DNA of 64,000 bases from the NCBI GenBank assembly GCA_026005175.1, contig BPKO01000002.1:218501-282500 (forward strand), in the 5' to 3' direction. The position numbers were made by a program, and so were the translations under genes. Source of the DNA: Candidatus Tectimicrobiota bacterium (GTDB lineage Bacteria; Tectomicrobia; Entotheonellia; Entotheonellales; Entotheonellaceae). Positions 59,951 through 64,000 of this stretch are shown here, one piece after another. Position 1 is the stretch's first letter. Each line of letters opens with the position of its first letter. The notes beneath the pieces are model-generated. The model ran no database searches, had not been told where the DNA came from, and saw only the letters and a program-made list of their open reading frames with translations.

Positions 59951-60783
59951 CCACACGCCTTTTTCTCGCGAGCATCCTGGCTGCTGGCCTACTCCTGGCG
60001 CTGCCCGGCTGGACGGCTGCCCAAGCGCGTGACGGCCAGCCCGCCGTGGAAACCATCGTGGAGAAGACCAACTGCGTCGCCTATTACCAGGGAAAAGACG
60101 GCCGCGCCCTGGTGTCCATGGTGATTAGCGATGCCCAAGGGCGCACGCGGCAGCGCCAGTTCACCATCCTGCGCTGGGACGACGAACCCGCGGCGGCGCC
60201 GCCTGACAGCGTCTGTGGCGAGCAAAAGTACTACGTCTACTTCCACCGGCCGGCGGACGTGCGGCGTACCGTCTTCCTGGTCTGGAAGCACGTGGCAAAA
60301 GACGACGACCGCTGGCTCTACTTGCCGGCCCTCGATTTGGTCAAGCGCATCGCCGCCAGCGACGAGCGCACCAGCTTTGTCGGCTCCCATTTCTTTTACG
60401 AGGACGTCTCTGGCCGCAGCATTGCCGAGGACACCCACGAGCTAGTGCAGACCACCGACCACTACTACGTGCTCAGGAATGTTCCCAAGAATCCCGAAAG
60501 CGTCGAGTTTGTCGCCTTCACCATGTGGGTCCACCGCCAGAGCTTCTTGCCGGTGAGGGTCGTTTACTACGACCGGCAGGGTGAGCCCTACCGGGTCTAC
60601 GAGGCCCTCAAGGTGGACCGCATCCAGGGCTATCCCACGGTGACCCAGGCGCGCATGCGCGACCAGCGCCTGGGAGGGGAAACGGTGATCACATACGAGA
60701 GGGTGCAGTACAACCTGGGGCTGCCCGAAAGTCTCTTCAGCGAGCGCTACTTGCGCCACCCGCCGCGAGAGTACCTGCGCTGA
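59947..60783 (+). CDS. LolA-like outer-membrane lipoprotein-sorting protein
   Basis: This 278-residue protein has a signal peptide (LASILAAGLLLALPGWTA) and the DUF1329/LolA-like beta-barrel half fold: MVISDAQGRTRQRQFTILRW, WKHVAKDDDRWLYLPALD, FVGSHFFYEDVSGR and PVRVVYYDRQGEPYRVYE. Proteins of this type are partners of RND/MMPL exporters and carry hydrophobic cargo across the periplasm. It overlaps the exporter by 4 bp. Confidence 0.82.
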   Translation: MTTRLFLASILAAGLLLALPGWTAAQARDGQPAVETIVEKTNCVAYYQGKDGRALVSMVISDAQGRTRQRQFTILRWDDEPAAAPPDSVCGEQKYYVYFHRPADVRRTVFLVWKHVAKDDDRWLYLPALDLVKRIAASDERTSFVGSHFFYEDVSGRSIAEDTHELVQTTDHYYVLRNVPKNPESVEFVAFTMWVHRQSFLPVRVVYYDRQGEPYRVYEALKVDRIQGYPTVTQARMRDQRLGGETVITYERVQYNLGLPESLFSERYLRHPPREYLR

Positions 60784-60797
60784 CGCCGGGGCAGGCC

Positions 60798-62174
60798 ATG
60801 CTGGGCATCACCGCGTTCATCGCGCTGCTCCTGATGGCCGGCGGCATCGCCGCGCAGGCACCGCCGTTGCCGCCAGGGCGCGAAGGGCTTCCGGTGGAAC
60901 CGGCCCTGCCCCCTGGCCTGGGTAGCCCCGCCGGACCACAGAAAGCAACCGCCCCGCTTCGCCCCGCGCTGCCTTTTGTGCTTGCGGGCTTCGGCGAAGC
61001 ACGGCTGGGGCTACGTACCCAGGAGGACCCTCACGAAAAAGACGTCTCGCTTGGCGAAGTGAGAGTCCAGGTGCAGCTGGAAAAAGCCTGGGAACGGGTC
61101 ACGGCGCGGCTGAGCAGCGACTTCCTCTTTGACGCGGTGCTTGACCGCCATGCCGTCGATTTAGAGGCAGGGGAGGGGGCCGTCGACTTGCGCGAGGCCC
61201 ACCTGCTGCTGCGGCCAGTGGCGTTTCTCGACGTCAAAGTCGGTCGGCAGATCCTTACCTGGGGGACCGGCGACCTCGTCTTCATCAACGACCTCTTTCC
61301 CAAGGACTTTAACGCTCTTTTTCTTGGCCGTGATCCCGAGTATCTGAAAGCGCCCTCTGACGCCCTGAAGCTGTCCCTCTTCACCCCGGTGGTCAACCTC
61401 GACGTGGTCTACACGCCGCGCTTTGACCCCGACCGCTTCCTCGATGGCCGGCGCCTTTCTTTTTTCAACCCCCAGCTCGGACGCCGCGCTGGCCGCGACG
61501 CCGTGATGCAGGTGGACAGGCCGGCGGCCTGGTTCGTGGACAGCGAGCTGGCCTGGCGCGTTTACAGGACGGTGGCCGGCTACGAGCTGGCCCTCTACGG
61601 CTACCGTGGCTTTTGGAAGAGTCCGGTTGGCTTTGATCCAGCTACCGCGCGGGCGACGTTTCCTCCCCTGGCAGTGTACGGCGCCAGCGTGCGCGGCGCC
61701 GTGGCCGGGGGCATCGGCTACCTGGAAGTTGGCTACTACGACTCCGAAGACGACCGCCGCGGCGACGACCCACTCGTGCCCAACCGCGAGCTGCGCCTGC
61801 TGCTGGGCCACGAGCGGGAGCTGAGGCGCAACTTGACCGTAGGCGTGCAGTACTTCCTGCAGCGCATGTTGCAGCACGAGGCCTTCCGCCGCACCCTGCC
61901 GCCGGGAAGCCCGGATCCGGGCGCTTACCGCCACCTGCTCACCGTGCGGCTAACCCAGTTGCTGTGGCAGCAGACGCTGCGGCTTTCGCTCTTTGCTTTC
62001 TACTCGCCTTCGGACGCCGACGCCTACCTGCGCCCGCGGGCGCACTATGCCCTTAACGACCACTGGTCGGTCGAGCTGGGGGCCAATCTCTTCGTGGGGG
62101 CCAAGGCGCACACTTTCTTTGGGCAGCTCAGCGACAACAGCAACCTCTACGCCGGCGTGCGCTACAGCTTCTGA
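60798..62174 (+). CDS. Outer-membrane beta-barrel protein (DUF1302-like)
   Basis: This 458-residue protein has a signal peptide (FIALLLMAGGIAAQAP), a Pro-rich linker and a C-terminal barrel made of alternating-hydrophobic strands ending in Phe (YAGVRYSF), the BAM signature. DLREAHLLLRPVAFLDVKVG and QILTWGTGDLVFINDLFPKD resemble DUF1302/alginate-export-like porins found with RND lipid exporters. It ends in a hairpin. It shows the host has an outer membrane. Confidence 0.78.
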   Translation: MLGITAFIALLLMAGGIAAQAPPLPPGREGLPVEPALPPGLGSPAGPQKATAPLRPALPFVLAGFGEARLGLRTQEDPHEKDVSLGEVRVQVQLEKAWERVTARLSSDFLFDAVLDRHAVDLEAGEGAVDLREAHLLLRPVAFLDVKVGRQILTWGTGDLVFINDLFPKDFNALFLGRDPEYLKAPSDALKLSLFTPVVNLDVVYTPRFDPDRFLDGRRLSFFNPQLGRRAGRDAVMQVDRPAAWFVDSELAWRVYRTVAGYELALYGYRGFWKSPVGFDPATARATFPPLAVYGASVRGAVAGGIGYLEVGYYDSEDDRRGDDPLVPNRELRLLLGHERELRRNLTVGVQYFLQRMLQHEAFRRTLPPGSPDPGAYRHLLTVRLTQLLWQQTLRLSLFAFYSPSDADAYLRPRAHYALNDHWSVELGANLFVGAKAHTFFGQLSDNSNLYAGVRYSF

Positions 62175-62203
62175 CTTTTCGGACCAGGGCCCCGGGGGCA
62201 ACG

Positions 62204-62232
62204 GCGGCCTTAAGTGGCGGTTAAAAGGCCGC
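62204..62232 (+). terminator. Hairpin ending the export operon
   Basis: GCGGCCTT-N13-AAGGCCGC, perfect 8-bp arms 30 bp after the barrel stop. The loop and 3' side contain TTAAAA but no clear T-run. Confidence 0.4.
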
Positions 62233-62239
62233 GGCAACC

Positions 62240-62268
62240 CTGACAGTTCCGAAAATCCCTGATACAAT
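62240..62268 (+). promoter_or_regulatory. Promoter of the antiporter gene
   Basis: CTGACA, exactly 17 bp, TACAAT, with an extended -10 TG (TGATACAAT). Each box has one mismatch. The start site would be near 62275. Confidence 0.7.
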
Positions 62269-62322
62269 CCGCCCAGCACATGCCACGCGAGCCCCTCGAT
62301 GCATACAAGGACCATTGCCCCT

Positions 62323-64000
62323 ATGGCCCATCTCGAACTGCCCGTCGTTGCCGGCATCCTGACCCTGGGCATCCTCTGCCAGTGGCTGGCCTGGCGCCTG
62401 CGCATCCCGGCCATCATTCCCCTTCTGACGGCAGGCTTTGCGGTCGGCCCTGGCCTGGGCTGGCTTTATCCCAAAGAACTCCTTGGCCCCTTGTTCTTCC
62501 CGGTGATTTCTCTCTCCGTAGGCGTGATCCTCTTTGAAGGCGCCCTCACTCTGGAGTTCCGGGAGATCCGCCAAGTGCGTCAGGCCGTGCGCAGCCTCAT
62601 CACCGTAGGCGCTGGCGTGACCCTGGTGGCTGGCGCCTTGGCGTCTTACTGGACGGTGGGCCTGAGCTGGCCTTTGGCGGTGCTCTTTGGAGCGCTCATC
62701 GTGGTCACCGGCCCCACGGTCATCGGTCCCCTGCTGCGCAACATCCGCCCCAGTGCCCAGGTGGCTTCTATTCTCAAGTGGGAAGGGATCCTCATCGACC
62801 CCATTGGCGCGCTGCTGGCCGTGGTCATCTTCGATGTGATCGTGGCCGAAGGTCCGGCCGGCAGCCTCAGCCTCCACGCCCTGGTGACCGTCTTGCGCAT
62901 CCTGGCCGCCGGCCTGGCGGTGGGCGCAGGCGCCGGGGCCTTCACCGCGGCTGCCCTCAAGCGCTACTGGGTGCCCGACTACCTGCGGGAAGCCTTTGTC
63001 TTGGTGGTGGTGCTGGCCTCCTTTGCGGTGGCCGACGTGCTGCAAAGCGAGTCCGGCTTGCTGGCCGTGACGATCATGGGCATCTGGCTGGCCAACGTGG
63101 GACTCCATCAGCTCCACGAGGTGTGGCACTTCAAGGAACGCCTTACCGTGCTCCTCATTTCCGGGCTTTTCATCCTTCTGGCGGCCAATATCTCTCGAGA
63201 GGAACTGGCCCTGTTGGACCTGCGCAGCTTGCTCCTGCTGGGGATGGTGCTCTTTGTCATCCGTCCGCTCAGCGTGTTTGTCAGCACGGTGGGCGCGGGG
63301 CTCTCCCGCAACGAACGGCTTTTCCTGGCCTGGGTGGCGCCCCGGGGCATCGTGGCCGCCTCGGTCTCCTCGCTTTTCGCCTTTCGCCTGCAAGAAATAG
63401 GGTACACCGAAGCCCGCCTGCTCGCCCCCCTCACATTTCTCGTCATCGTGGGGACGGTGCTGATCCACGGTATGACGGCCAAGGGGTGGGCTCAGCGACT
63501 GGGGGTGGCGGAAGTAGAGCCTCAGGGCTTTCTTTTTCTGGGTGCCATGCCCTTTGCTCGGATGCTGGCGGCGGTCCTGGACCGGGAGGGCTTCGCCACC
63601 CTGCTGGTGGACACCAACCGCCACCATGTCCATCTGGCCCGGCTTGAGGGATTGCAGGCCGTCCACGGCAACCTGCTTTCCTCCGTCGTCCAGGATGAAT
63701 TAGACCTGGCCGGCATTGGCCGCCTGCTGGCCCTGACCAGCAACGACGAGGCCAACGCCCTGGCCTGCATCCAGTTCCGGCAGCTCTTCGGATCGAACGA
63801 AGTCTACCAGCTGCCCCCAGACCCCAGCGAACACGAAGAGACCGCGCCACTCTACGCCGGGGGGGCCATGGGGCGGCTGCTCTTCGCTCCCCATGCTACC
63901 TACGACCAAATAGAAGCATGGGTTCAGAAAGGGGCAAAGATTGCCGTAACCCAGCTCACCGAGAAATTTACCTACGCCGACTACCAGGCTTACTGGGGGG
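62323..64000 (+). CDS. CPA1-type cation/proton antiporter with TrkA-N-like domain (cut by the window end)
   Basis: About 560 residues are present. The membrane part has a dozen helices with family phrases such as LLTAGFAVGPGLGWLYP, LIVVTGPTVIGPLLRNIRP and DPIGALLAVVIFDVIVAEG (the D-P region of the ion site). After residue 390 comes a cytoplasmic Rossmann-like TrkA-N/RCK domain (LDREGFATLLVDTNRHHVHL). It likely exchanges Na+ or K+ for H+. The start is ATG 62323 with AAGGA upstream; ATG 62299 in the same frame is an alternative. A strong promoter precedes it. Confidence 0.85.
   Translation, partial: MAHLELPVVAGILTLGILCQWLAWRLRIPAIIPLLTAGFAVGPGLGWLYPKELLGPLFFPVISLSVGVILFEGALTLEFREIRQVRQAVRSLITVGAGVTLVAGALASYWTVGLSWPLAVLFGALIVVTGPTVIGPLLRNIRPSAQVASILKWEGILIDPIGALLAVVIFDVIVAEGPAGSLSLHALVTVLRILAAGLAVGAGAGAFTAAALKRYWVPDYLREAFVLVVVLASFAVADVLQSESGLLAVTIMGIWLANVGLHQLHEVWHFKERLTVLLISGLFILLAANISREELALLDLRSLLLLGMVLFVIRPLSVFVSTVGAGLSRNERLFLAWVAPRGIVAASVSSLFAFRLQEIGYTEARLLAPLTFLVIVGTVLIHGMTAKGWAQRLGVAEVEPQGFLFLGAMPFARMLAAVLDREGFATLLVDTNRHHVHLARLEGLQAVHGNLLSSVVQDELDLAGIGRLLALTSNDEANALACIQFRQLFGSNEVYQLPPDPSEHEETAPLYAGGAMGRLLFAPHATYDQIEAWVQKGAKIAVTQLTEKFTYADYQAYWG

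Noticed and set aside
1-64000. tRNA or rRNA genes
   Set aside because: I saw no tRNA cloverleaf (for example GGTTCRAATCC with CCA end) or rRNA-like stretch in the intergenic regions; small ones could still be missed without a search tool.

Overview
This is 64 kb of high-GC DNA from a Gram-negative, respiratory bacterium. An outer-membrane beta-barrel, LolA-like and RND/MMPL proteins, several c-type cytochromes and twin-arginine-exported molybdoenzymes support this. The best taxonomic clue is a locus very like the periplasmic, Nitrospira-type nitrite oxidoreductase (nxrA, nxrB, TorD-type chaperone, cytochrome c/gamma fusion). That type occurs in Nitrospirota, Nitrospinota, anammox bacteria and NC10/Rokubacteria-like lineages. 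I cannot name the organism from this window.

Layout. 1-7 kb: a partial xanthine-dehydrogenase-type FAD subunit, a class III aminotransferase, argJ, a CoA-transferase, an MFS exporter, cytochrome c' and a GNAT acetyltransferase. 7-14 kb: a PadBCD-like molybdoenzyme complex, a convergent radical SAM/SPASM gene, a cytochrome c and a coiled-coil membrane protein built of 11-residue repeats. 14-18 kb: a TAXI-type TRAP transporter and a His-rich exported protein. 18-27 kb: the nxr locus, preceded by an unknown HExxH protein. 27-33 kb: trmO, a CDF transporter, hpt-ade purine salvage, a badly broken AAA ATPase, a small zincin and a patatin. 33-39 kb: copA with a strong promoter and operator, a cupredoxin, a methyltransferase, then a scrambled zone of truncated genes. 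39-46 kb (minus strand): a second, unassigned Psr/Arx-like molybdoenzyme operon. 46-51 kb: a metal operon (YHS protein, thioredoxin, YHS-MarR regulator, second copA, NfeD-like, SHOCT). 51-56 kb: two orphan Rieske proteins, a rhodanese, a beta-propeller, a Met-rich Spy-like protein and a DUF302 protein. 56-64 kb: an ECF sigma/anti-sigma pair, an MMPL-LolA-barrel export operon and a cation/proton antiporter cut by the window end.

How they fit. The three molybdoenzyme systems, cytochromes and Rieske proteins are periplasmic redox modules. The two CopA ATPases, cupredoxin, YHS, Met-rich and DUF302 proteins form a copper/metal-handling network. The most novel signal I see is a 13-bp inverted repeat, TTCGT-N3-ACGAA, placed just after the -10 of two strong promoters (copA-1 and the YHS-MarR gene), with a decayed copy at a third (YHS-thioredoxin). 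This suggests that the YHS-MarR fusion is an uncharacterised metal-responsive repressor.

Data quality. Nine genes carry frameshifts. Nearly all are repaired by removing one base, usually from a C or G run. Two neighbouring genes have an in-frame TGA just after a perfect ribosome-binding site and ATG. These look more like sequence errors than biology, but they should be checked.
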